From positions 92,390 to 156,389 of the forward strand of contig SCFE01000120.1 of assembly GCA_004352715.1 (NCBI GenBank): 64,000 nt of DNA. The letters run 5' to 3'. The position numbers were made by a program, and so were the translations under genes. Shown here piece by piece: positions 1 through 11,980 of this stretch. Numbering within the stretch: the stretch's first letter is position 1; each line of letters starts with the position of its first letter. The notes under the pieces are model-generated. The model searched no databases. It was not told where the DNA came from and worked only from the letters and a program-made list of their open reading frames with translations. Origin of the DNA: Hofstenia miamia. Its lineage: Eukaryota > Xenacoelomorpha > Acoela.

Positions 1-425
1 ATATATATATATTCAAATCGTCCATAATTATGGTTGTGGTTGACATCTTTTTGCTGATAATTATAATTAATCATGGTTCATGATACCCAGAACTTTAACA
101 TGATACCTTCCAAATGTGGTTTTCCAGACAAAATGTAGCAATTAAAATATATAAAACTAAACCTGATTTTATAATCACAACGACCAAACGATTTCGACAG
201 ATAATGCTAGTATTATTCACTTGTGAATAAATTGAAGAATTTTGAAATATCATCGATTTTAGCTTATTTTTCTAACATCAGCATAATAACATATGTAAAA
301 TATGCTTCTAGCACATAGGAACAGTAAGATCAATAAGAAAACAAATTGATAAGAATATAGGTCACACATAAATCAGATGGCTGGTACTATCAAGGCTTGA
401 TTACTGCCACAGTTATTGGCAAGTG
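1..425. other. AT-rich stretch, nothing identified
   Basis: Begins with a short (AT)n run at 1-12. No ORF of note, no RNA gene and no recognisable repeat boundary was seen. Confidence 0.5.
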
Positions 426-566
426 GATGTAACACATTGGGCTTTTGCCCCAGAGCAAAACACTTAAGTTAAATGCACTCTGTGCAGCATCTGTTCCCGA
501 ACGAACATGTGCCGGGGCAACTTAACATTGTTCATTTGCCCCGGGCAAAGCCCATCATGTAACATC
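426..566. repeat. Short inverted-repeat element (MITE-like)
   Basis: The ends are imperfect inverted repeats of about 33 bases. The left end starts GATGTAACACATTGGGCTTT and the reverse complement of the right end starts GATGTTACATGATGGGCTTT. Both arms continue into TTGCCCC-type GC-rich motifs that could themselves fold. The 141-bp length and absence of coding capacity suit a non-autonomous DNA element or foldback sequence. No convincing target-site duplication was found, so the superfamily is open. Confidence 0.5.
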
Positions 567-994
567 GCAATTGTAAGTTGGAAAGAGTACAATATTCTGC
601 TATACGATTAATTATATGATTGACCTCAAAACCCAAGTTACTCTATACATCCATGATAAAATCTTGAATACATACAGAAAATATTCATTCCCACATGTAT
701 AAAAAACCTAGTGAGTCGAAAACAACAATTTTTAGGCCTTCACAATCAGCTTGTAGTTTAATTTAACATTTCTCATATAAATTCATTCTTTGGATATGGC
801 GCATTTACTTTTGCTTAGCCAGCATTCTGGAACAAGCTCACAATGCAATCATAACTACAAAGTCTTTAAAAATTATTGAATCAAAATTAGAAGATATTGA
901 TAATAAGTGTCTTTCTTCTGCACTCTTAAGCTTAAATTGATTTTGTAAAAGTGCATAATTATATGTAATAATAACAATTAATATTATTGCAAGG
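567..994. other. AT-rich intergenic, nothing identified
   Basis: No coding signal or repeat was recognised. The last 8 bases (987-994, TTGCAAGG) are the left target-site duplication of the hAT-type element that follows. Confidence 0.4.
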
Positions 995-1355
995 CAGACT
1001 TGTCAACGAGCCGAGCTTCTAACGATCCGAGCCGAGCTTGAGCACAGTATTTGATATAAAACGAGCCCAAAACGAGCCTATTTTAGGCAAAGCAAATCTA
1101 TAGTTCCACTTGTTAATTTGATTATGGAGATTTTTCTTATTTTTTCAGTCAGTATGCCTTTCCTATAATGTTATTTAGGAAATATTTATTAAATAATAGG
1201 AAGAGCTATGTAAAAAATTCTTTGAACACAATATTCTTAAAAAAATACCGAGCTAAAATGAGCCTCATTCAAAGATTTTATGTTGCGAGCCGAGCTGAAC
1301 TTACACAAAATTTAAACGAGCTGAGCTTGGAAATGTCGGCTTGTTGACAAATCTG
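995..1355. mobile_element. hAT-type MITE, copy 1 of a GAGCCGAGC family
   Basis: The 361-bp element is flanked by a perfect 8-bp duplication, TTGCAAGG at 987-994 and 1356-1363, which is the hAT hallmark. Its ends are inverted repeats: left CAGACTTGTCAACGAGCC, right (reverse complement) CAGATTTGTCAACAAGCC. Subterminal regions on both sides carry repeated CGAGCCGAGC/GAGCTGAGC motifs, the kind of site hAT transposases bind. It has no ORF, so it is non-autonomous. A second copy lies at 9493-9835. This call rests on direct sequence evidence and is among the firmest in the window. Confidence 0.88.
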
Positions 1356-2491
1356 TTGCAAGGTATCAAATAAAGAGTGGACATTTGTTGAGATGTTCTT
1401 GTAATCACTTACACACATAATTCATTGCAGACGGCGTTTTTGAAATGGATCAAGACCCTTAATGTGATTATTGTCCTTCCAAACAATGATATGAATAACT
1501 ATCCCACGCACTCAACATTTTAAACGAATTATTAATTTCAAAAAAATCTCTTGTATTAATTAAATTTGGTGTCGCAAGCTATCATTTAGAAAATGCAATT
1601 ACATCAAAATACCACAACTGTTAACAACAGAAAATTCCTACCAAAATCATGATTTTAATTATGTTTTGATTAAACTCCAGTATGCATTTACTTAAGAAAA
1701 GCAAGCCGCTCAAAAACATTTTTGACTTCTACATAATAGTGTTTATGTCACTTAGTCTTGCAATTGCTGTAATGCTTGTAACAATATACTCTTTTACATT
1801 TCGCAGTAGTCCCGTACAACGAAAGAAAAACGAAGTCAATGAAAGAGAAAGAGCTACAGAAGGATCTTCGTATCATTAGCAGTGGACATTTGTAAATATT
1901 TTCATGCTAAATTTCCTCTGTATTTTAACATTGTATTATGCATAGATTTCTGTTAAAAATATAATTATTTCTAATGTTTGCTCGAATTCGAAGGTATATT
2001 TAAGCAAGCATTCAGCTTGGAAGGATGTTGTTACAATATTTATAAACGCATAGATTTAAGGTGAAGTGACGATATACATGTCAACAACATGCTTCTACTG
2101 AGACAAATTCATACTATTTCTACACAGGGGGGCGTTTATGGTATGGCCATATATGGCATGTTGAAATTTCGACCATAAATTATGACCATAATGTATGTAG
2201 GATACAAGTGGTAGTTGCAATTTTATTTAGTGATTTCTAATATTTATCAATATAAGTATCAAATAGCAAGCTGCAATTAAAAGACTACCACTTTTTTGTA
2301 ATATGAAATTGTATTATTTTCACTAGACATAAGCACTTCACTATGTCACAAAAGGAGTTTGAAATATTCGGAAAGAAATTTTAAAATAAACCACTTGTTT
2401 TTTGTTTTTTTCCAATACATCGCGCTTTGTTAAGTGCAAAGATTTCACATGTGAAGCAAATAAATCTTTTTTTATTTGTTGGCTATCCACT
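1356..2491. other. Intergenic; one tiny ORF with a hydrophobic segment
   Basis: A 65-codon ORF at 1682-1879 (+) has a hydrophobic stretch near residues 17-40 followed by a basic tail, but it matches nothing I know and is within chance expectation in AT-rich DNA. From about 2127 the sequence starts CAGGGGGGCG and carries TGGCCATA/CCATAATG motifs that recur at 3400-3500. This may be the left part of an older hAT-like repeat into which the 2492-3215 element inserted, but terminal repeats and target duplication do not match well. Confidence 0.3.
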
Positions 2492-3215
2492 CAGGGGTGG
2501 ATCAAGAAAGATTCATGGGGAGGTATGCTTGATAATTTACCAGTTTACCCCATATTTTTTTGCAGATACATACATAGCTATATATACTAAGAATAATTGT
2601 GTTTTATAATGTATGCAAACAAGAACATAATATAGGATTTAAATATTTATAGCGCTCACTCTTTGTTTGAACATTTACCTGTTTGCCTTGTTAAGAGGCA
2701 GTAAGCATTACATTTCTACTTAAATCTAGCGGATGCAATTTATGGATTCAAAGTATCCATGAAACGGAACTTTACATTTATTGTGTTCCATTCATTTACT
2801 ATATTAGCACGCACAACATGTTTTTTAAATCAATATAGCAGTCTTAGCTGCACTATGGATCATAGAACCTGTGAAAATAATGTTAATTTAAAAGCATTGA
2901 ATGTTCTTTTCTAAATGCAGCCTGAATAATTTGAATTTAAAATATGCAGGTTTCGTGAAAGAAAAGAAAATTTCGGTTGTGTCATCGTAATTGTATGTCA
3001 TAAAAAATAATTTTTTGCAATGTAACAGCTATTTAAGTCTTACCCATATATTCCATTTTTGAAGATATTATTTAAAGGGTATAACAAATATTCATAAAAA
3101 TAATAAATTTCAAAAAATATCTTTGCACTTAGCAAAATGAAAGTATGATGAAAATTTTGTTTGTTTCTTGCTGATGGGGATGCATACCCCCTATCCCTCC
3201 TTGGATCCGCCACTG
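2492..3215. mobile_element. hAT-type non-autonomous element (CAGNGGYGGATC ends)
   Basis: Left end CAGGGGTGGATCAAG and right end (reverse complement) CAGTGGCGGATCCAAGG form hAT-style terminal inverted repeats. Flanking octamers TATCCACT (2484-2491) and AATCCAAT (3216-3223) agree at 6 of 8 bases, consistent with an aged 8-bp target duplication. Internal sequence is AT-rich without a transposase. The short ORFs overlapping the ends are terminal-repeat artefacts. Confidence 0.72.
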
Positions 3216-3880
3216 AATCCAATACTGCAACCTATCTTTAGTATTTGTTTAAAATCTACTGAAGCTGTTTACTGAAATTTTGCAAAACTTTTAAAAGTTG
3301 TTTTTTTGTTCAAATCAATTTCGTAAAATGAACATTTTTCAAGTCAATTATTTTAAATATAAATTACATATAAAAGCTGGATATGAAACAATTAATATAT
3401 GGATTTCCAATATGGCCATATTTTTAAGATGCCATCCATAATGGCCATAAATTTTTTCTAACATACCATTATGGTATCCATAATATGGTACATAATGATA
3501 TGTTACCGTCCCATTATCTCCATCTGTGTTTCTAGCTGTTTGTTATTTTCAATATTAGCAATTTTGCTTTCCTGTTTCAATTAGCTTTAGAATTACAATT
3601 ATTGCAGTTAAATTGTGATGTCAAAAAAACAAATGTCAATAGTTTAGTTTCTTCTGGTAATACAGGGTATTTAGGCATTATATCGATTCAATAATTTCAT
3701 TGAATTCACATCAAAATGCATATTTGTTATTCAAATTCAAACTTTATATTAACATTTATTTTTTATAACAAAAGAATGTTTTTTTAATTAGTACTATATT
3801 TAAGACACAGTGACTATATTGAGCTCATTGACTCATCTCTTGAAAAATACTTACCCCAATTTAGGAATGTATTTGTATAA

Positions 3881-3884
<4 letters not shown>

Positions 3885-3929
<45 letters not shown>
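3885..3929. repeat. (TA)n microsatellite
   Basis: An uninterrupted TA dinucleotide tract of about 45 bases. Confidence 0.95.
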
Positions 3930-3932
<3 letters not shown>

Positions 3933-5481
3933 GCTTAGATGTTCTTGAATTCTGCCAAACAGGTTAAATAGGAATATTTCAATTTTTGTTTTGATTTAAA
4001 TTGTAAGTGTAAAATTGTAATTTAATTTAAAATATTTAGTTCTCATTGTCAATTTAGACTAATTTTTTTTATTAAGCTCTGCAATATATTCTTTTTTTAC
4101 ATTATTATCAATATGAATATAATCTTCAACCCCCACTTAAATGTTTATTTTTTGTTTGCAATCAAAATGCAAATATTTTTGATGATTTGTATTTAAAATA
4201 GCATCGATCATGCATTAATTTTTTTGTATTTATCGTCACTTTTTGAAAAAATATGTTATGAAGTTTACCATCTTTAAGTAGAACATTCGTTAAAATCACT
4301 AAATTTGTGACCAAAAACCTGTTCACCCTGACTGATAGGTGAGTTCGCAAATTTCAACATTAAGAGGGCAACCATTTGTATTTTAGACCATTCTAATGAA
4401 TTGATGATCTTGGTTATGAAGCATAGATTTTGAAAATCCTGCTGTTTCATTCTTCATAGACTCTTGTTTTTTTGGCTCTGTATTTTTTCCGGAATCTTCC
4501 AGAACTCCTCAGAAATCGGTATTCATATGCTAATTTTGGAACTGTTTTCTCATTAAACATTATCCGTTCTTAAGTAAAAGTTATCATCATATAGTTATCA
4601 CTGTTTAACAAATTTTAATATTTTTTGTGCATCTGATATAAAAACTGTGAACTCGACTAATTCGACTGTTCTAAATCCGAATTGTATTAGGGAAGTGGTC
4701 TAATCCTTAACTACAGTTCATGGGCTGCAAATATTGTTAAATCGAATAACATTTTGTTGGTTATTGAAGATCTCTGTACGAACACCTTACTTATTTTGGA
4801 ATTTCATTGCGTGTTAAAAAAGATTTGGAAACCTGAAAATAAAATGTGCCTGAAATTTCTCCTGCTACTATTGTATATTAACCTCTATAGCCTGAGGATT
4901 TTTCGAAAAATTTCATGATCCTATAGAGGACATTTTAGCTCACTGAGGGTCATAAATTTACGCGTGCATTTTGTTCGCTTTATGTAAAATGGAAAAAGAA
5001 ATCAATAAGTGATAAGAAAATCACCAAATTTAACTGTTTTCATTTAAGCCTACATCTACATTTTTTCCTATGATTCTTTACAACGCATTTTATGGGAAAT
5101 TGTTATTTTTCTATAACTAATTAGTCGGTAACAGCTAATACCGGCCAACTGGTTTCTGGCCGACTAATTCTATTTGGATTGCATGACTACTCTTCGCATA
5201 TATATATATATATATTATATATCCCACTAATTGTTTTTTAAAAACCTAATCATAACCTCGTTTCCAAACATAAATCTTTGAAATTTTGCAGCGTAGTGTC
5301 TTTTTAATTTACCTACCCCATGGTAAATATATTTAAGCTCGAGTGAATACTGTGAGAGCAATGGCCAAAAAAAAGTTTTTTTGGGGGAAAAAGTGCGATT
5401 CCCTTAAATGCCTTAGAAATTTCGAACCGTTTCCCGCCAAATGTAAGAGTTTTTTGCATTTTCCATAGCAAAAAGCGGGAA

Positions 5482-5509
5482 ATATATATATATATATATA
5501 TATATATAT
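5482..5509. repeat. (TA)n microsatellite at gap edge
   Basis: The TA tract is flanked by inverted GCGGGAAA and TTTCCTGC, making the whole 45-base segment palindromic. It sits 11 bases before a 1000-N gap, which suggests it broke the assembly. Confidence 0.9.
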
Positions 5510-5520
5510 TTCCTGCAAAA

Positions 5521-6520
5521 NNNNNNNNNNNNNNNNNNNNNNNNNNNNNNNNNNNNNNNNNNNNNNNNNNNNNNNNNNNNNNNNNNNNNNNNNNNNNNNN
5601 NNNNNNNNNNNNNNNNNNNNNNNNNNNNNNNNNNNNNNNNNNNNNNNNNNNNNNNNNNNNNNNNNNNNNNNNNNNNNNNNNNNNNNNNNNNNNNNNNNNN
5701 NNNNNNNNNNNNNNNNNNNNNNNNNNNNNNNNNNNNNNNNNNNNNNNNNNNNNNNNNNNNNNNNNNNNNNNNNNNNNNNNNNNNNNNNNNNNNNNNNNNN
5801 NNNNNNNNNNNNNNNNNNNNNNNNNNNNNNNNNNNNNNNNNNNNNNNNNNNNNNNNNNNNNNNNNNNNNNNNNNNNNNNNNNNNNNNNNNNNNNNNNNNN
5901 NNNNNNNNNNNNNNNNNNNNNNNNNNNNNNNNNNNNNNNNNNNNNNNNNNNNNNNNNNNNNNNNNNNNNNNNNNNNNNNNNNNNNNNNNNNNNNNNNNNN
6001 NNNNNNNNNNNNNNNNNNNNNNNNNNNNNNNNNNNNNNNNNNNNNNNNNNNNNNNNNNNNNNNNNNNNNNNNNNNNNNNNNNNNNNNNNNNNNNNNNNNN
6101 NNNNNNNNNNNNNNNNNNNNNNNNNNNNNNNNNNNNNNNNNNNNNNNNNNNNNNNNNNNNNNNNNNNNNNNNNNNNNNNNNNNNNNNNNNNNNNNNNNNN
6201 NNNNNNNNNNNNNNNNNNNNNNNNNNNNNNNNNNNNNNNNNNNNNNNNNNNNNNNNNNNNNNNNNNNNNNNNNNNNNNNNNNNNNNNNNNNNNNNNNNNN
6301 NNNNNNNNNNNNNNNNNNNNNNNNNNNNNNNNNNNNNNNNNNNNNNNNNNNNNNNNNNNNNNNNNNNNNNNNNNNNNNNNNNNNNNNNNNNNNNNNNNNN
6401 NNNNNNNNNNNNNNNNNNNNNNNNNNNNNNNNNNNNNNNNNNNNNNNNNNNNNNNNNNNNNNNNNNNNNNNNNNNNNNNNNNNNNNNNNNNNNNNNNNNN
6501 NNNNNNNNNNNNNNNNNNNN
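5521..6520. other. Assembly gap (1000 N)
   Basis: A run of exactly 1000 N, probably a placeholder length. ORFs drawn through it are artefacts. Confidence 0.99.
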
Positions 6521-9492
6521 AGACTATACTTCGCTAGTAGCAATTTTCAAATTTCTAATGGTTAGTACTCAAGTTAGCCCCATGATTTAGTTTTATTGTT
6601 TGCCCGTTTTATAAAACTCACGGATCATAAATTTGGTATGAAACTTTAATGATCAGTCAAGATCTTGATTGTTACGCATTTAAAAAAAATTCAAAACTAA
6701 TCGAAAGAAGTGCAGGAGTGTTGTCCGGCTGAACGCTTTCCAACGCTGAATAGCTGGAACTAGATACTGATGTAGGCATTTCACGTATAGCTGTGACGTG
6801 ATAGTATCCCTTGATCATCATTTTGTCGATTTGTAGCCAGTGCAAAAGTTTATCTATAAACAATTACTCCAACACCAGTTGCTGGCCGATAGAATATCGT
6901 CCATGTCTGGTCTTGAATATAGTGTCAATAGGATTTTGTGCCATTGGGTTTATCTAATCTCTATTTTTCTGAATTTGAGAACTAAGCCTGCATCCAAACC
7001 TGACTTATATTTGTCCTATAACATCTCATTTGTCCAGCTTTGCGAACCCCTTCTAGAAATGTATTTTTCTCATGCAGAAATTGTTATTTTGTTATTAAAT
7101 AGCTTTACTAACATTTCCTACATTTTCGGTCTACATTGCACATGTTTACATATTTAATGTTTATACATATTTACAAATTTTACCAAACACATACAATAAG
7201 ACTAGTAGAAAAGAAAGCTACGGCACTAATCATAAAATAAACAAAAAAAGTGTTAAAATAAATAATAAACAAAAAAAGTGTTAAAATAAATACGTCTCAA
7301 ACTTAGTAGTTTCGCCACACGTTTTGTTTAAATAGCGTGAAAAGATTTTTCAGCTTGAAAAATACTTACATATTCAAGTTTAGCAATGAATTCAAATTAT
7401 TGGCTGGTCATCAATGTCTCCAGACCTCAGTCCCATGCAAAACATATGAAGGTATTATTTTTTATAAAGCTGATAAACATTGTAACCCAATCACTAGCTT
7501 AAAACACGCAATTATTATAGGATGCATTTTATATGATGGCTTCAATAAAGAATCGCATTTCCCATTGCAGCGAACTTCCTGTTCAAATTATATTGAAGAC
7601 ATGAAATGAATTAGTTCAATTTAAGAACGCTACTTTGGATAGTTTTACTAAGTACTTCCAATGATATACTTGTAATTGGTTCGCAAACGTTCTCATATTG
7701 TTACATAACAAGCATCATTTGCTATTTATTCCCACATTTATATTTTTTAAATAACGAGAATCTATAACTTGCTCCTAATTCGTGTAATGTATTTTTAGAT
7801 TTTGTATTGACTTCACAGATGCATTAGAATGACAACTGAAAATTCGATATTAGAAGATATACCGCAATGGAATATGGAAGTTTTGATATGATTCTTTAAA
7901 TTTCATATTTAGCACTTTAAAGTTACTCATAACAAAAAATGCATATACATAGTTCCTTAAATTTCATGCTAATTATTTTAAAGAACATCTTTATACTTTA
8001 AAGTTCTTCAAATTTATTACAAAAACCCGAATAATACTTTAATTCATTGTATAAGATTCCTTAAAGATTTGTCAAGATCTTTAAAGTTCGTTAAATTTTT
8101 AGCTGTGTTGATTTTCATGGTGTGTATTATTGAAGAATTATTAGAAAGCTTTTTTAGATAAAGTTTTGATGAAAAAATAAAAGTGTGTTCAAATGCCAGA
8201 CCTCAACCTGAATTAAATAATCTTGTACAGAAGTTTAGTTTATAAGTAAAAATTTTGCTAGGATGTGTTTTGAATGATTTAAGTGACTTACAGCCAGTCG
8301 TAATGAATGTCTATTTTATTGGTCATAATTTTAAAATAGAATCTTTGTTTTTCAGTTGTTACAAACTGTGTAAGCACAACTAAAAATAATGAATTTATAT
8401 TTATATTTCAAGCCGCGTTTCTTAAAAACTTCCTTACTGTACAGAAGATGTGACATAATATGTCAGATGAGCAATTATAAAGTATTGTTGTAATTAATTT
8501 CATGATATTAGTACGTCATTTCTACTAAAACTAGATTGTTGCTAGAGTTTGCTAGAATCTCTACCAATTGAAAATTGCAAATCGTGGAGACTAGCAAGTA
8601 ACTATATAAAACTTGCCTAATAGTATATTTTTCAAAGGCTATTTCAAATCTGAAAACTCCAAGAGATAGAAAATCGTCTTTCTTTCATTTTGCGAATTTG
8701 TTCAGTCGCGTTTTAGCACAACATAAGAACTTAGCTTTGCTTACAGAAGCGGAAACATCTGACTGGACGAAACTTGAATGGTGTATTTACAGAAAATAAA
8801 CTAATTGAGGCTACTTTTTGCAGCCATGGGCCTTATTATCTGAACATCAGGTATGGAAAGAATCTCAGCATTTTTGCAAAAATCACATTTTCATTGAAAA
8901 AAGTTATTGGCTATTACTTGCACTCGTACCATTTTCAACCATTGACGTTAATTATACATCATGACTGTTTTCTTACAGAATAATTTCAACTCACTATGAG
9001 TCACTCTCTTCTAGTTTTAGCCTTTTTAGCTATTTTATCATGGTAAAGCGATTTATTAATCAATAATCAATTATCCTTTGCTGTCTTAATACAATTTTAA
9101 AAATCATAATCCATTAAATGATCAAATAGTAAAAATTTCAGGCTGTGTGCCTACAGCCAAAAAACACAAACAATTCAGGATAGTTCAGAATATCTAGTCC
9201 CACATAATAATCTGGGAGACGTAATTGACTAATTCTTTGACGATTAATCAATTATATCAATTCGTGTAATTGTTACGGTCCTACCTGTAATTTGCATGCA
9301 TGCAATTGCCCAACACAAGGACACGCTAATACACATTGTTGCAAACCATTGCAAACATATATTTGTATCAGCTTTTCTTCATATTTATACAAATTAATGG
9401 AAAGTTCGACCCAAATTAACCTGAATTATATGTTTATTGATGCTTCCCTTTAGCGAAAGGACTGGCTACACGTCTGCACCGTCAACTACGTA
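6521..9492. other. Intergenic, no supported gene
   Basis: ORFs of 63-105 codons occur but none has a recognisable domain. Seen: a direct duplication of a ~28-base unit at about 7235-7292; repeated TTTAAAGTTC-type words around 7900-8100; and a segment at about 8820-8925 that is clearly related to 49650-49755 (shared CCATGG, CTGAACA, AGGTATGG and TTCATTGAAAAAA words in the same order), so it is part of a dispersed repeat. Confidence 0.4.
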
Positions 9493-9835
9493 CAGATTTG
9501 TCAACAAGCAGAAATTTTTGTACTTGGAGCGGTTCACCTCGCTTAAATTTTGAGTGTGTTTTGCTCGGCTGGGCCCGGCTTGGTTCAGCTCAGCTCGGCT
9601 TACCACATAGAACCTTTCAATGAAGCTCGTCTTAGATTGAAAATTTTTGAAAAATATTGGGCTTCAGAATTTTTCGCATATTTCTTCCTATTATTTAAGA
9701 AACATTCTAAAATCTGCATAATCAAATTAACAGGCAGAACTATAAATTACCTTGCTCAAACAGGCTCGTTATATATCCAATTCAGTTCTCAAGTTCGGCT
9801 TGGCTAGTTAGTAGCTTGACTCATTGACAGATCTG
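9493..9835. mobile_element. hAT-type MITE, copy 2 of the GAGCCGAGC family
   Basis: Same family as 995-1355: the left end CAGATTTGTCAACAAGC and the right end (reverse complement) CAGATCTGTCAATGAG share the terminal repeat, and GCTCGGCTGGGCCCGGCTTG-type subterminal repeats are present. Flanking octamers ACTACGTA (9485-9492) and CCTACATA (9836-9843) agree at 6 of 8. It is 343 bp and non-coding; the 85-codon ORF overlapping it reads across the repeat and is not a gene. Confidence 0.8.
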
Positions 9836-10431
9836 CCTACATAAGAATTACTCCGATAATTATTCTTGTTCTAAGTATTTTATGACCTTACTAATTTCTG
9901 ATTCTTTCAAGTTGACAAATTAAAACAGATTTTCAAATTCAGAAAATGGTTCCCTCTCAGGTCTTAGATAATGCTACTAAGTGCACTGATCACAAGGACA
10001 TTGCAAAAAGGCCTATTTTAACCTTTGTTGCCCAAACAATAACCAATCTATATATGGTGAATTATATAAACCAACCTGAGACAAAGAAGATGCATAGATT
10101 CATCTACAAAAGTTATTGTAGTTTTAAATTGAGTTGATATTTTAGTAAATATGTAGTGGGAGAGAGTTTGATTATATTTCAGTGGGAACTCAAAGTTCCT
10201 AACCGTCCTCCACGCAGCGGTTACTGTGTATCACCAATGTCTTAGAGGATGCATCAATCTAGGGAATCCTGGACCTAGAAAGGAAATAAGAGAGACGAAG
10301 GTCCTGACGTATGTATTTTTCTGCACATGGGTGTGCTGACGATAGTGAAGCCTGTCTGTTTGGTTTTAGCGGACAGACAACGAACAGTTGGAACACTGCA
10401 AACAAGACACTGTTTCCTGAGCTATGAGTGA
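9836..10431. other. Intergenic, nothing identified
   Basis: A 63-codon ORF at 9946-10137 has no recognisable feature. The stretch from about 10190 to 10420 is noticeably more GC-rich than its surroundings, but I could not assign it. Confidence 0.35.
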
Positions 10432-10955
10432 TAGAGCTGGACGCCAGCCGGCTAAGTCGCGGCCGCCGACATATTTTAGGTCAGCCAGCCGCTGGAAAAT
10501 TTTGACGGCTGAGCCAATTGATAACTAAAACAAACGAAATGTATAAATAAAAAGGAAACCGCATTTAATGTCTTTGATTTGGTACTGACGTCTAACATTA
10601 ATTGATAATCTTCACAACGTTTACCCCTTTTTATTACGTATTATTATGCTTTTATTACTTCAAATGTGTTTTAATTTTTTTATTGTATTTATTAAATTTT
10701 TGTTTAGGTTTTGTCTTATTAATTAGATTGCCTATAAGCGCAGGATATATCTTTTTGCAGATAGATAGTTTCACAATCCTGTTTATGTCGCATACGGTTT
10801 TTACAGGTCCATAGCCCTTATAGAGTTTTTATATTGAATATTGCACAGTCTATTCCAGTTCTAAGGACGTCTTTCAGCCGGCTGCCCCGTTCCTGCCGAG
10901 ACCTATTGGGTCTGCGCCGCCAATAGTAGTCGGCTGACGGCTGCACCCACCTCTA
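10432..10955. mobile_element. hAT-type MITE with GC-rich arms
   Basis: Flanking octamers ATGAGTGA (10424-10431) and ATGAGTGC (10956-10963) match at 7 of 8. Terminal repeats: left TAGAGCTGGACGCCAGCCGG, right (reverse complement) TAGAGGTGGGTGCAGCCGTC. About 85 bases at each end are rich in CAGCCGGC/GGCTGA words, while the middle is very AT-rich and carries a meaningless 70-codon hydrophobic ORF. Non-autonomous; 524 bp. Confidence 0.8.
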
Positions 10956-11237
10956 ATGAGTGCGTCTCATGGGGGACCTGGGTGAAGGATAACTCTATTT
11001 TGTGACCTATGGTATAGGTCAAGGGCAGTGTTTGCTGTGTCACAAATGTTCTTGATTGCAGCAGGTGCTCACTATGTACCATTCTTTGTAGCCATAGTTG
11101 ACAAAAGCAGGAGAGGCGTAACTCTCTCAGCTGAAGCTCGACCTTTGGCTTTATTTCGCCGATCAGACTCAACACAGAGGATTCACACAGTTAAACCGCC
11201 CACTTCTATGGCAAGAGCCAGATCCAGATCATTGTAT

Positions 11238-11980
11238 CACCCACTTTCAGTCTTTTGATTGATACAGTAATCCGATGATGGCGGCAGAGATGGATGTGGG
11301 GCAGGGTGATACGGGCCAGGTCGGGGCAGATATGGGGCAAAATTTTTCTAAAGCGTGTACCGATGGGGCAAAGACATATTTAGACAAAAAGATTGAAGTC
11401 AGAGATTGCCAATTTTAGAGGTTTGAAAAGTATTTTTTTGAATCAAAGTTCTTTGATTAAAAAATTTGTTTACTTGAAAATTTAGTTGCATTTTGAAAAA
11501 TTAATTACCATGATTTTTAGCTCCTGGTGAAACTTTGATTCTATGCAATGATATCAGCAAGATCATTTTGATCTGATTTGTACTAAATAGGCTTTGCAAT
11601 TAAATTGGGATGAGTGCAGTTGTCCTTGCATAAATGTATTACGTAAAATATTATCTTTATAAAAAAGCTTTATAAAGTTATAATTAAACTTCATTTTGCT
11701 ATCAATAATGTTATTAATATGCATTAGCATCACGTTTGTTATTAGATGCATGTTAGTAGTAATGGTAGAGACTACATTTTAAAAAATGATTCTGTATATA
11801 CATTAGGAAGTAAGGGCTCAAAATATTGGACAGTGGGGGTGTGGTGCAGTGCTATAAAATTGTCATAGAACAAATATGGGGCAATAAAATATCGTAAGTA
11901 GTTTTGGAGCAGAATTTTAAAGTAGCCCAATTCGGAGAGGTAAAATATATGGGGCGGATGTCAACATGTGGAAGTGGGTG
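11238..11980. mobile_element. Possible non-autonomous DNA element with CACCCACTT ends
   Basis: The left end CACCCACTTTCAG and the right end (reverse complement) CACCCACTTCCACATG form a short inverted repeat, followed on both sides by GGGGC/GCCCC-rich sequence. No good target-site duplication was found. Alternatively the inverted repeat is coincidental. Overlapping ORFs show no known domain. Confidence 0.4.

Larger units (their letters stand above)
3216..5520. other. Non-coding, AT-rich, with small inverted repeats and (TA)n
   Basis: Contents seen: ATTATGG/CCATAAT-rich repeat sequence at about 3390-3530 that recurs around 14580-14790; a (TA)n run at 3885-3929; a short hairpin at 4881-4928 (CCTCTATAG against CTATAGAGG); a 51-bp inverted repeat at 5119-5169 with perfect 10-bp arms (AATTAGTCGG and CCGACTAATT); a short (TA)n near 5200-5221; and a (TA)n at 5482-5509 beside the assembly gap. 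No gene is supported. Confidence 0.5.

Noticed and set aside
1682-1879. 65-aa single-pass membrane peptide
   Set aside because: Hydrophobic stretches are common by chance in AT-rich DNA; no conservation or regulatory signal to support it.
2127-3527. Larger hAT-like element enclosing the 2492-3215 MITE
   Set aside because: Ends CAGGGGGGCG and CAGATGGAG do not match well and flanking octamers do not agree; only the internal CCATAATGG repeats suggest a unit.
5413-6543. 376-codon ORF
   Set aside because: Almost all of it is the 1000-N gap, with a (TA)n tail.
6672-6863. Minus-strand 63-codon ORF as an exon
   Set aside because: Composition is plausible but no domain and no convincing splice sites could be argued.
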